A stretch of 64,000 bases of DNA from UBA9620 sp965220695. Lineage in GTDB: Bacteria; Acidobacteriota; Vicinamibacteria; Vicinamibacterales; UBA8438. Where the stretch lies: NCBI GenBank assembly GCA_965220695.1, contig OZ244838.1, positions 1,488,001 through 1,552,000 on the forward strand. The letters are read 5' to 3'. This document shows, piece by piece, positions 42,668 through 50,754 of the stretch (its first letter is position 1; each line of letters begins with the position of its first letter). A program made the translations under genes and the position numbers. The notes under the pieces were generated by a model. That model ran no database searches. It saw only the letters and a list, made by a program, of their open reading frames with translations, and had not been told where the DNA came from.

Positions 42668-43927
42668 ACACTATCTGGTAGCTCTCGGCTGATCGGCGCA
42701 ATCAGATGCGGTGTTGCGACTCTCATGGTCGTCATGGTGGTGCTGGCTGCACGGGCCGGCGCCGAGCCGACGCGCAAACCGTCGGTGCTGTTGCCGCTGG
42801 AGTCGCGCTGGACCACGTTGCTGAGCGCTGCACCGAGCGCGTCCCCGGTCCACGACGCCGGAAGCCTGTTCGTACCGCTCCGGAATGGACGGATCGCCGG
42901 CGTCAATCTCGCGGACGGGGTTCTGTTGTGGAGCGTCCCGCAATTGGTGACCGGACAACCGGCCGCCGGGAACGGGACACTCTACGTTGCCACTGACACC
43001 GAATTGGCTGGCTTGGACACCGTAAGCGGACTGCCCCGGTGGTCGCTTCCGCTCGAGGCGGAGCTGTCGGCGCCGCTGGTTTGGAACGCGGGGTGGTTGC
43101 TGGCTCCGCTCGACTCGGGGATTCTGCTCGCGCTGAGGGCGGAGACGGGGGAGATCATCTGGCGGCGGGCGCTGGGTGGCGCGATCGAGGTGGCGCCGGC
43201 CATCGCGGGTGACCGCGTGTACGTGTCACTCGACAACGGCAGTCTGGTCGCGCTGTCGTTGATGAACGGAGACACGGTCTGGGCGCAGACGCTGGATGGT
43301 GTTCCGCAAGAGGTGCTGCCGCTCGACTATCTTTTTGTCGGGGCGACAGACAACCATTTCTATTGTCTGTCCAGGTCGGATGGCTCCATCACATGGCGCT
43401 GGCGGGCCGGTGGCGACGTGGTGGGGCGTCCGGCTGTTGATGAGCAGCGGGTCTACTTTGCCTCACTCGACAACGTCTTGTGGAGTCTGGATCGCACCAG
43501 CGGCGTGCAGCAATGGCGCCAGCCGCTCGACGTTCGTCCGACCGCCGGGCCTCTTCAGATTGATGACCTCCTGCTGTTCGCCGGACTCGGGCAGGACATC
43601 AGTTTCTTCGATCCGCACGACGGCACGTCGTACGGTCGCGTGCAGATTCCGACCGAGCTGACACATCACCTGTTGCATCTGAAAGATGCGTTCGGCAAGC
43701 CGGCGCTGATCGTCGTGACCGGCGATGGAGAGCTGCGCGCACTCGGTCCAGCCAGTGGTCCTCCCCTGCTCGACGCGGCCGTCAGGCCGGTCTTCGAATC
43801 GGACCCGGCGGTGGAAGACGGGATCTCGATTGCACCGACCATCGATGTGCCGGCCATCGATGTGCCGGCCATCGATTTACCGCCCGGCGATGTGGCGCCT
43901 TCAGGCGTCGGCGCGATCGTTCGATGA
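42650..43927 (+). CDS. exported PQQ-like beta-propeller protein
   Basis: About 425 residues from GTG 42650 (ATG 42726 is an alternative that still keeps a hydrophobic signal). A signal-like helix (GVATLMVVMVVLAARAGA) is followed by repeated PQQ-type blades: GRIAGVNLADGVLLWSVP, TELAGLDTVSGLPRWSLP, GILLALRAETGEIIWRRAL, GSLVALSLMNGDTVWAQTL, NHFYCLSRSDGSITWRWRAG and NVLWSLDRTSGVQQWRQPL. The fold resembles BamB and PQQ-dependent dehydrogenase propellers, but without catalytic residues I would expect a binding or scaffolding role. The C-terminus has a short pentapeptide repeat. Its stop overlaps the start of the histidine kinase (ATGA), suggesting that both act together. Confidence 0.75.
   Translation: MSLCGTTLSGSSRLIGAIRCGVATLMVVMVVLAARAGAEPTRKPSVLLPLESRWTTLLSAAPSASPVHDAGSLFVPLRNGRIAGVNLADGVLLWSVPQLVTGQPAAGNGTLYVATDTELAGLDTVSGLPRWSLPLEAELSAPLVWNAGWLLAPLDSGILLALRAETGEIIWRRALGGAIEVAPAIAGDRVYVSLDNGSLVALSLMNGDTVWAQTLDGVPQEVLPLDYLFVGATDNHFYCLSRSDGSITWRWRAGGDVVGRPAVDEQRVYFASLDNVLWSLDRTSGVQQWRQPLDVRPTAGPLQIDDLLLFAGLGQDISFFDPHDGTSYGRVQIPTELTHHLLHLKDAFGKPALIVVTGDGELRALGPASGPPLLDAAVRPVFESDPAVEDGISIAPTIDVPAIDVPAIDLPPGDVAPSGVGAIVR
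43841..43885 (+). repeat. 15-bp tandem repeat at the propeller C-terminus
   Basis: ATCGATGTGCCGGCC at 43841-43855 and 43856-43870, then the diverged unit ATCGATTTACCGCCC to 43885. They encode IDVPA, IDVPA and IDLPP after the propeller. Confidence 0.85.
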
Positions 43928-46900
43928 CGGATGTCCTCGATTGGCGTCGCTTTCTCTCCATTGCAGGAGGGGTGTGCGTACTGATATTCGGGCTCGGGAC
44001 TCTTGGCGAGCGGACAGTGATCGGTTGGACCGACGAGAGTGCGGCGCGCCGCGCGGCGAGCACACTGGCCGCGCAGGTGCGCGCCGTCGATGCGTCGCTC
44101 AGCCGGGTGGCGCGCTCACTGGCCGGCCGGGAGGAGATTCGGCGTGGTCTCGCGCAGGACAGCTCGGCCGACCGCGACCTGTTCGAGGTGGTGCGTGCCG
44201 CGGTCGGACGCGAGTCGGCGCCCGGCCTCGCCATCACCGTCTACGGCCCGCGCGGTGTGCCGCTGGCATGGGGCGGCCGGCCGGGTGAACGGGCTCTGAA
44301 CGAGGTCCTCGCCAGTGGCGTTGGGATTGCGGATGTCGGCGCTGCCGGTCTGCGGCTCATCCGTGCGGAGCCTGTCGTCGATCCGCAGGCGCCGGACGGC
44401 TCGTCGGGCCGGCTCGGCGACGTCGTGGTCGAACAGGTGCTCGCGTCGTCGACGACGGCGCTGGACACTGGTCGCGGCTTCCGACTCGATACGGCCGTGG
44501 GACCTGCGACGGTCGATATCGCCCCGGGCCAGGGTCTTCCGGACGGCCCCCTGTTGCATCGATTCACAGTGACCGACGCCAGCGGCGGGGCGTTGATTGC
44601 CGCGGTGATCGACCGTGACGACATCGCCCGCACACGCGCGCGCTGGAGATCCCGGGTTCTCGCCCTGATCTTCCTCGTGCTGGGTATGACCATGTTCGCG
44701 GCGGGCGGCCGCGTGCTGATCCATCAGGGCGACGTGGGCCATCTACGCAAGATGGCCATCGTCGGCGGTACCGTGCTGCTCGGGCGCGGCTGTTTCTGGC
44801 TTGCGGCTCCGCCCGATCTGTTCGCATTGTCGCTGTTCTCTCCCGGGGCGTATCAGTCGCTGCGTTGGCCGTGGTTGTTACGCACGCCCATTGACTTCCT
44901 GCTTATGGCCGGGCTCTTCGCCGCGCTGGTCGCACTGGTCGCCGACGAGGTGAATCGCTGGCGGATCATGCACCGCGGCGGGCGGCGGTTGCGGCCGGTC
45001 CTGTGGCATGTCTGGACCGCCGCGGCCGTGACGGTCCTCCTGGCCGGCCAGCACTGGGTGTTGCGCGATACGGTCGACGGGGCGCATGTCGATTTGCTCC
45101 ACACGGCGCTGCAACCGTTCGACACCGCCCGCCTGATGCTGCAACTGGCCCTGGTGCTGTGGAGCGCCGCGACAGTATGGGCGGTGGGGGTGGCAATCGG
45201 GCTGAGCCTTTCCCGCTGGCCCGCGGCAGCGCGCCGCCAGCGGCTCTGGATCATCGCGTTTTCGTGGTTCGCGCCGGCGGGACTGGTGGTGTCCGCCGGA
45301 TTGGCGCCTCTATGGTCGACGCTGCTCATGACCGGCATGGGACTGGTTCTGGCGTTGCGGTGGCAGCGCACGATGGCCTGGTTCCGGCACACCGACCCGT
45401 TGGCGCGCATGGTCGCGACGATGGGCGCCATTCTCCTGCCGACGCTCCCGCTGTACGTGGCGCTGGTCGCGGTATCCGACGATGCCCGGCGGCGGCTGGT
45501 GGAGGACGACTATGCGGTGCAGGTCTTGAATCACACCCGCGTCTTGCGCGAGCAGATTGTGGCCCGCACCCAGCAGCAGATAGACGCGTTGCCCGATCTC
45601 CTCGACATGGCGACGCCGGACGGGGCAATCCCCGCGGGCGTGCTCGATACGGATCGGGCGTTCGGCATCTGGCGCCGGACCGCATTGGCGGAATCACGGT
45701 TGAGCTCGGCGGTGGAGCTGTATGGACCGGATGGCGCCCTGACGAGCCGGTTTGCGTTGAACCTGCCCGACTACGAGGTCACTGCGTCCCGGCTGGCGGG
45801 CGCCGGTTGCGAATGGGGCGAGTTGTTCGGACACGTGGCGCCGTTCGGCTCCGAGGAGCGGCGTTTGCTGCACGCCGAGCGCGGGCTCTGCGCCGCCGGG
45901 CCGGACGGGCGGCTGTCTCCCGCTGGCGCGATCGTTGTGCATGTCGCACAGGTCGACTACGAATCACTGCCGTTCATTGCCTCGCGCAGTCCGTACGTGG
46001 AACTGTTTCAGACAGGCGGCGCCGCGCCCGTGGCTGGTGAACCGGGTCACGGCGTCGAACTGGTCGTCTACGGCTGGGGCCTGCGGCCGACCTTCGTTTC
46101 GGATCGATCGGCCTGGGCGATCGACGAAGCCCTCTTCGACCGCATCTACGCGTCCCGCGCGGCGTTCTGGACCCGCCTGGACAAGGACTCCGTCGGCTAC
46201 GACGTCCTCATCACGAACGACCGGTCCGGCATCCATGCGCTCGGATACCCTGCGCACACCGGGTTCGACCACCTGCTGCACCTGTCAGAACTCGCGATTC
46301 TGGTCCTCGCCACCGTGGGTCTGCTGCTGGTGGCGGTGGCGGGCGCCGGTCAAATCTTGCCGCCGCTGCGGAGGTTCCTGGCCGTGCGTGAGGTTCGCGC
46401 CCGTTTCGCCCTGAAGCTGCAGCTTTGGTTCGTCGGCGTCACGACGGTGCCGGTCGTGGTTGTGGCCGGCCTGATTCAGGGGTACTTTGCCGACCAATTG
46501 CGCGCCGACGTCGAAGCGCGAGCGGCGCAGACCGCCGCGGTCGCACGTAGCGTGATCGAGGAGTCCGCGGTCCTCCAGCCCCCGGACGGTCAGGCTGTCG
46601 CCCCGTTCACCGACGATGCGCTGGTGTGGATCAGTCAAGTGATCGGTCAAGGGGTCAACATCTTCGACGGGCCGCAGTTGGTGGCCACCAGTGAACGGGA
46701 TCTGTACGCCTCCGGTCTGCTGCCGACCCGGACACCCGACATCGTCTACCGCGCGATTGCGATCGACCAGCTGTCCAGCTTCGTGGGCGAGGACACCATC
46801 GGCACGCGGCGGTATCAATTGGCGGCGGCGCCGGTACGGGTCGGGGGACGCCAGGTGATTCTGACCGTGCCACTCGCGTCGCGCCAGCAGGAGATTGAAA

Positions 46901-47928
46901 GTCAGATTGACGAATTGAACCGCCGTGTCTGGGGCTCTGCCCTCTTTTTTGCGGCGGTGGTGGGCTGTATCGGATGGGTGATCGCGAAGAGTATCGCGAA
47001 TCCGGTGAGGCGGCTTACGCGGGGCACGAGTCGGGTGGCGCGCGGCGAGTTTCACGCCCCGGTCTCACGCCGGGCGGAGCTCCTGCGGCGACGGGTGGCG
47101 GAGCGGTCGGCCGACGAACTGGAAGTCCTGGAATCGGACTTCAACAAGATGGCCGGCGAACTGGACGCCCGCCGCCGGCAGTTGGAACGCACGCACCGAC
47201 TCGAAGCCTGGAGCGAGATGGCGCGGCAGGTGGCGCACGAGATCAAGAATCCGCTGACGCCCGTGCAGTTGAATGCGGAGCATCTGTTGCAGGTGCACAG
47301 CGACCATGGGTCGCCATTGTCACCGGTGCTGCAGCGGTGCGTGGAGGCCATCCTGAAGCAGGTGCGAATTCTGAGACAGATCGCCTCGGAGTTTTCCAGC
47401 TATGCATCCTCCCCGGTTGCCCACCGCACGCCAACGGCGCTCGGAGTGCTGGTGGAGGAGGTCATCGACCCGTATCGCTCCGGTCTGCAGGGCCGGATCG
47501 ACATCACCCTCGTGACGCCCCCGGACCTTCCACTGCTGCAACTCGACAAGGTTCTCATGCAACGCGCACTGACGAACATCATCGAAAACGCGCTGCATGC
47601 AATGCCCGGGGAGGGCACGTTGTCAGTCACCGCGGCGCGTCATGCACGGTCGGTCGAGCTCATCATCGCCGATACCGGGGTGGGGCTCGAGCCGGACGTG
47701 CTCTCGCGTATCTTCGAGCCGTACTTCTCCACCAAGGTGAGCGGAACCGGACTCGGCATGGCGATCGCCAAACGCAATATCGAATTGCATGGCGGTTCGA
47801 TCGCCGTGGCCAGTAACCGAGGACTCGGCACCGCGGTTACCATGACTTTTCCGATGGCGAGTGACCCGGACAACGGTCCGGTCCCCATCCCCGATCGGAT
47901 GCGGGCTGCTAACTCACCTGGGCGGTAG
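43924..47928 (+). CDS. very large NtrY-like membrane sensor histidine kinase
   Basis: 1334 residues. One N-terminal helix (about 11-30) and a first extracytoplasmic region to about 230 are followed by a cluster of six to eight membrane helices between about 235 and 515, a second extracytoplasmic region to about 780, another helix near 785-805, a third sensor-like region (about 830-985), a final helix near 1000 and a HAMP domain (IANPVRRLTRGTSRVARGEF). HisKA has the phospho-acceptor H1105 in QVAHEIKNPLTPVQLNAEHLL. HATPase_c has NIIENALHAM, DTGVGLEPDVLSRIFEPYFSTK and GTGLGMAIAKRN. The kinase core resembles NtrY. No response regulator is adjacent, so it is orphaned here. Its 3' end overlaps convergent pssA by 20 bp. 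Confidence 0.9.
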   Translation: MTDVLDWRRFLSIAGGVCVLIFGLGTLGERTVIGWTDESAARRAASTLAAQVRAVDASLSRVARSLAGREEIRRGLAQDSSADRDLFEVVRAAVGRESAPGLAITVYGPRGVPLAWGGRPGERALNEVLASGVGIADVGAAGLRLIRAEPVVDPQAPDGSSGRLGDVVVEQVLASSTTALDTGRGFRLDTAVGPATVDIAPGQGLPDGPLLHRFTVTDASGGALIAAVIDRDDIARTRARWRSRVLALIFLVLGMTMFAAGGRVLIHQGDVGHLRKMAIVGGTVLLGRGCFWLAAPPDLFALSLFSPGAYQSLRWPWLLRTPIDFLLMAGLFAALVALVADEVNRWRIMHRGGRRLRPVLWHVWTAAAVTVLLAGQHWVLRDTVDGAHVDLLHTALQPFDTARLMLQLALVLWSAATVWAVGVAIGLSLSRWPAAARRQRLWIIAFSWFAPAGLVVSAGLAPLWSTLLMTGMGLVLALRWQRTMAWFRHTDPLARMVATMGAILLPTLPLYVALVAVSDDARRRLVEDDYAVQVLNHTRVLREQIVARTQQQIDALPDLLDMATPDGAIPAGVLDTDRAFGIWRRTALAESRLSSAVELYGPDGALTSRFALNLPDYEVTASRLAGAGCEWGELFGHVAPFGSEERRLLHAERGLCAAGPDGRLSPAGAIVVHVAQVDYESLPFIASRSPYVELFQTGGAAPVAGEPGHGVELVVYGWGLRPTFVSDRSAWAIDEALFDRIYASRAAFWTRLDKDSVGYDVLITNDRSGIHALGYPAHTGFDHLLHLSELAILVLATVGLLLVAVAGAGQILPPLRRFLAVREVRARFALKLQLWFVGVTTVPVVVVAGLIQGYFADQLRADVEARAAQTAAVARSVIEESAVLQPPDGQAVAPFTDDALVWISQVIGQGVNIFDGPQLVATSERDLYASGLLPTRTPDIVYRAIAIDQLSSFVGEDTIGTRRYQLAAAPVRVGGRQVILTVPLASRQQEIESQIDELNRRVWGSALFFAAVVGCIGWVIAKSIANPVRRLTRGTSRVARGEFHAPVSRRAELLRRRVAERSADELEVLESDFNKMAGELDARRRQLERTHRLEAWSEMARQVAHEIKNPLTPVQLNAEHLLQVHSDHGSPLSPVLQRCVEAILKQVRILRQIASEFSSYASSPVAHRTPTALGVLVEEVIDPYRSGLQGRIDITLVTPPDLPLLQLDKVLMQRALTNIIENALHAMPGEGTLSVTAARHARSVELIIADTGVGLEPDVLSRIFEPYFSTKVSGTGLGMAIAKRNIELHGGSIAVASNRGLGTAVTMTFPMASDPDNGPVPIPDRMRAANSPGR

Positions 47929-48721
47929 GCAATTGGGCCACGTCGTCCTCATCCGCGCCATCGCCTCGTCGGCCACGCGGGCGGCGCAACCGGCGCATGA
48001 GCGATCCGATCGGTCCGGAGATCAAATAGCTGTAGGCCATGACGAACAACACCGGTTGAGGTTCGACCGCGATGGCGGCGATGAGGACCGCGAACTGCAG
48101 CAACACGAGCGAGGAATGGCGTGAGCGCAGAGTCAGAGCGCCGAAGCTCCGAAACCGAATCCGGCTGACCATCATGAAAGCCGGAACGAGGACCATGACC
48201 AGTGCGATGAGCGGGGCCTGCACTATCCCGAATCCAGCGGGCCAGGCGAAGACGGTCGCCGCCAGCACGCCAGCGGCCGCCGGGCTCGGCATCCCGACGA
48301 AATAGCGCTTGTCGGAACTCCCCGGCTGCACGTTGAACCGGGCGAGCCGCAGCGCCGTCGCGGTGACATACAGGAATCCCGCCGCCCATCCGAGCCGTCC
48401 AAGCGTCTCGAGTCCCCAGGCAAACACAAGTACCGCGGGAGCCACGCCGAACGAAATGACGTCGGCCAACGAATCGAACTCTCCCCCGAACTCACTTTCG
48501 ACCCCGGCGAACCGCGCGATACGGCCATCAAGGACGTCGAGCACGGTCGCAACGCCGATGAACATGGCCGCCGTCGCGAAGTCCGCCCGCATGGCGTACA
48601 CGATGCACGCGTAACCGCAGAACAGGTTCCCGACGGTCACCATGCTCGGCAGCAGAGACACGCTGCGTCGAAAATGTCTCGATTGATGCTGATCCCGCAG
48701 CACCGCGAGCACCTTGGCCAT
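47909..48721 (-). CDS. pssA: CDP-diacylglycerol-serine O-phosphatidyltransferase
   Basis: 270 residues, integral membrane. The CDP-alcohol phosphotransferase motif is complete: DVLDGRIARFAGVESEFGGEFDSLADVISFG (D-G-x2-A-R-x8-G-x3-D-x3-D). Before it lies SLLPSMVTVGNLFCGY, typical of the Bacillus-type PssA. Several membrane helices follow. It makes phosphatidylserine from CDP-diacylglycerol and serine. psd is 24 bp upstream on the same strand, so the two steps to phosphatidylethanolamine are co-encoded. The C-terminus is arginine-rich, then acidic. Confidence 0.94.
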   Translation of the reverse strand: MAKVLAVLRDQHQSRHFRRSVSLLPSMVTVGNLFCGYACIVYAMRADFATAAMFIGVATVLDVLDGRIARFAGVESEFGGEFDSLADVISFGVAPAVLVFAWGLETLGRLGWAAGFLYVTATALRLARFNVQPGSSDKRYFVGMPSPAAAGVLAATVFAWPAGFGIVQAPLIALVMVLVPAFMMVSRIRFRSFGALTLRSRHSSLVLLQFAVLIAAIAVEPQPVLFVMAYSYLISGPIGSLMRRLRRPRGRRGDGADEDDVAQLPTAQVS

Positions 48722-48745
48722 GTCGATGTCTCCCTGGGTACCGAG

Positions 48746-49420
48746 TCAGATTCCGCCGGCGTCAGCGCTTGCTTCGTCCGGCAGACGAGCCACTACCGTT
48801 TCGCCGCCGCGGACACGTTGACCCGGGGTCACCGTCAGACTGGCGACGATCGGCAGGAACAGATCCATACGGGAACCGAACTTCATGATACCGAACCGTT
48901 CCCCGGTCCGCACCTCGCTCCCCGGTCCGGCACGACAGACGACCCGCCGGGCCAGGGCGCCGACGACTTGACGAAACACGATCGTGTGTTCCCGGTGATC
49001 GAGCCAGATCTCGGTCCGCTCGTTCTCGGCGGCCGCGTCGTGGCGATACGCACGCAGGAACATTCCGGGGACGTGGTCCACCTTGGTAATCGTCCCCGCG
49101 ATCGGGATTCGATTGACATGAACATCAAGGGGCGACAGAAAGATGCTGATCTGTTGCCACGTGCCCGGAGGAGCATGAGACTGTTCGGCGGGGCCGGCCG
49201 AGAGAACCCGTCCGTCCGCGGGAGATACCACGACACCCGGCGTGCGCGGCGGCCGCCGGTCGGGATCGCGGAAGAAGAGGGCGACGGCCAGGGCCAGCCC
49301 GGACAGCGCCACGGCGGCGCCCGGGAACCCGGCGGCGACACTGACCACGGCGGGCGCCAGTGCGATACCGATGAAGGGCCAACCGGCGCGGTCTATGAAC
49401 ATGACCAAACACTGGGACAT
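48746..49420 (-). CDS. psd: phosphatidylserine decarboxylase (short, archaeal-type proenzyme)
   Basis: 224 residues from ATG 49420, preceded by GGGGGGT; ATG 49402 (MFIDRAGWPFI) is an alternative. Two hydrophobic helices at the N-terminus are followed by FFRDPDRRPPRTPGVVVSPADGRVL and IFLSPLDVHVNRIPIAG with the catalytic-type His, then YRHDAAAENERTEIW, and the self-cleavage site in KFGSRMD (Gly-Ser gives the pyruvoyl group). This short form is found in many non-enteric bacteria. It produces phosphatidylethanolamine together with PssA. Confidence 0.92.
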   Translation of the reverse strand: MSQCLVMFIDRAGWPFIGIALAPAVVSVAAGFPGAAVALSGLALAVALFFRDPDRRPPRTPGVVVSPADGRVLSAGPAEQSHAPPGTWQQISIFLSPLDVHVNRIPIAGTITKVDHVPGMFLRAYRHDAAAENERTEIWLDHREHTIVFRQVVGALARRVVCRAGPGSEVRTGERFGIMKFGSRMDLFLPIVASLTVTPGQRVRGGETVVARLPDEASADAGGI

Positions 49421-49511
49421 GCAGACCCCCCGGTGCGCGGCAACGGGACAGGCCGCATGGGAGGCGTGGGCAGCGCGGTGGGCGTCCGCCCGCAATACGC
49501 CGCGCGGGCAC

Positions 49512-49745
49512 TCACGCCGTCTGCGGACTGGCGTGGCGGCGCAGGATGACCTGCATCCGGTCCTTCAATTGCAGTTTGCGCTTCTTCAAGGTCACCACTT
49601 CGAGCTGTTCCGGCTGAGAGAGGTAGTTCTGATTGGCAAGTTCGTGCAGGCGGCTGTCCAGTTCCTGATGCTGCTCGGCCAGTTGGCGAAATCCGTCGTC
49701 GGTCTGCAGAAGACGTTCTTTCAACTGCTGCGAGTCCGTGATCAT
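49512..49745 (-). CDS. DUF465/YdcH-like small coiled-coil protein
   Basis: 77 residues from ATG 49745, which has GGGAGGTGG just upstream; a longer frame to 49838 is not supported. The protein is almost entirely helical: QLKERLLQTDDGFRQLAEQHQELDSRLHELANQNYLSQPEQLEVVTLKKRKLQLKDRM, the DUF465 pattern (FRQLAEQHQELD, then LKKRKLQLKDRM). Function of the family is unknown. It sits between tsaB and psd. Confidence 0.85.
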   Translation of the reverse strand: MITDSQQLKERLLQTDDGFRQLAEQHQELDSRLHELANQNYLSQPEQLEVVTLKKRKLQLKDRMQVILRRHASPQTA

Positions 49746-49865
49746 GCCACCTCCCTGGAATACGTGATACGCATCGGATGACCTGTTTCGTGGGTCGCCA
49801 CGGGCCGGAACGGTACCATAAGGACGGGGGCGTTTCAAGGCGCCCGGCTCCGGCTGGCCGGTACG

Positions 49866-50627
49866 CTATCTGGCGGTTTGCTTGGCCCTGGCCAGCTCCG
49901 CGTCCGGACGGCGGACATACACCGGATGCAGCGCGTGCGGAGCCACAGATTGCTCGCTCCAGGGCAGCGATGACGCCATTTCCGCCATGATGCCGGCCAG
50001 CGGCGGCAGATCGATCACCGTTCTGGCGTCTGATGCGAGTGTCGACGCCAGCAGGGCCTGATCGCGTGCGGCTCCGTCGCCTATCACCAGCACGCGCCGT
50101 GCGATGAGACGGCTGCGCCAGGTATCCACCAGCACCTCGGGAATGGCCGCCATGGGTCCGTCGGCGACCCGCCACCGCGCGCCCGCGGCAATCCGGGGCT
50201 GCGTCCGGATATCCTCCGAAGCCGGTGCATAGAGGGCGCTGAAGATCTCGCCGCGCTTCGCGTCCATCCACGGCACAATCAACTCCGGCGGCGCATCGCT
50301 CCCTGTCAGCCGCCGGGCGGCAATTTCCGTCAACGTGTCCAGTACGGATAGCCCGATCACCTGCCGGCCCTGCGCCAGCGCCAATGCCTGTACGGTGGCG
50401 ATACCGACCCTCAGACCGGTGAAGGAACCGGGACCGACGGCAACGACGTAGCGGTCGACCTGCCCGATCGTGAGGTGGTGCCGCCGCAGGAGCGACTGCA
50501 CGTCGCCGGGCAGGCGCTGGCCGTGCGTCTGCTCGCGATTGCCGCTGGCGACGGCAACGAGCCGACCGTCGCGGGCGAGGGCGACGCTGCCCTGCGCAGT
50601 CGTCGTGTCGAGAGCGAGAATGACCAT
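49866..50627 (-). CDS. tsaB: tRNA threonylcarbamoyladenosine biosynthesis protein TsaB
   Basis: 253 residues of the ASKHA fold. Signatures: MVILALDTTTAQGSVAL (phosphate-1 loop), HGQRLPGDVQSLL, and VVAVGPGSFTGLRVGIATVQALA. TsaB forms the TsaB-TsaD-TsaE complex for t6A37 of ANN-decoding tRNAs; tsaD and tsaE are not in this window. The C-terminal half is less conserved, with PVYVRRPDAELA at the end as usual. It is divergent from mutS, with the mutS promoter just upstream of its start. Confidence 0.93.
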   Translation of the reverse strand: MVILALDTTTAQGSVALARDGRLVAVASGNREQTHGQRLPGDVQSLLRRHHLTIGQVDRYVVAVGPGSFTGLRVGIATVQALALAQGRQVIGLSVLDTLTEIAARRLTGSDAPPELIVPWMDAKRGEIFSALYAPASEDIRTQPRIAAGARWRVADGPMAAIPEVLVDTWRSRLIARRVLVIGDGAARDQALLASTLASDARTVIDLPPLAGIMAEMASSLPWSEQSVAPHALHPVYVRRPDAELARAKQTAR

Positions 50628-50649
50628 GAAACCGGATTCAGTCGGTGTC

Positions 50650-50679
50650 TTGACTGCCGTTGCGTGCGCTTTCTATACT
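50650..50679 (+). promoter_or_regulatory. sigma-70 type promoter of mutS
   Basis: TTGACT (50650-50655), an 18-bp spacer and TATACT (50674-50679), a strong match. The predicted start is near 50686, about 70 nt before the mutS GTG. Confidence 0.7.
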
Positions 50680-50754
50680 CACACACATTCGCCGGCCGCC
50701 GCACTCAGGCACATTCGTGGCGCGTGACCGCGCCACGGTCCCACATGTGATCCA

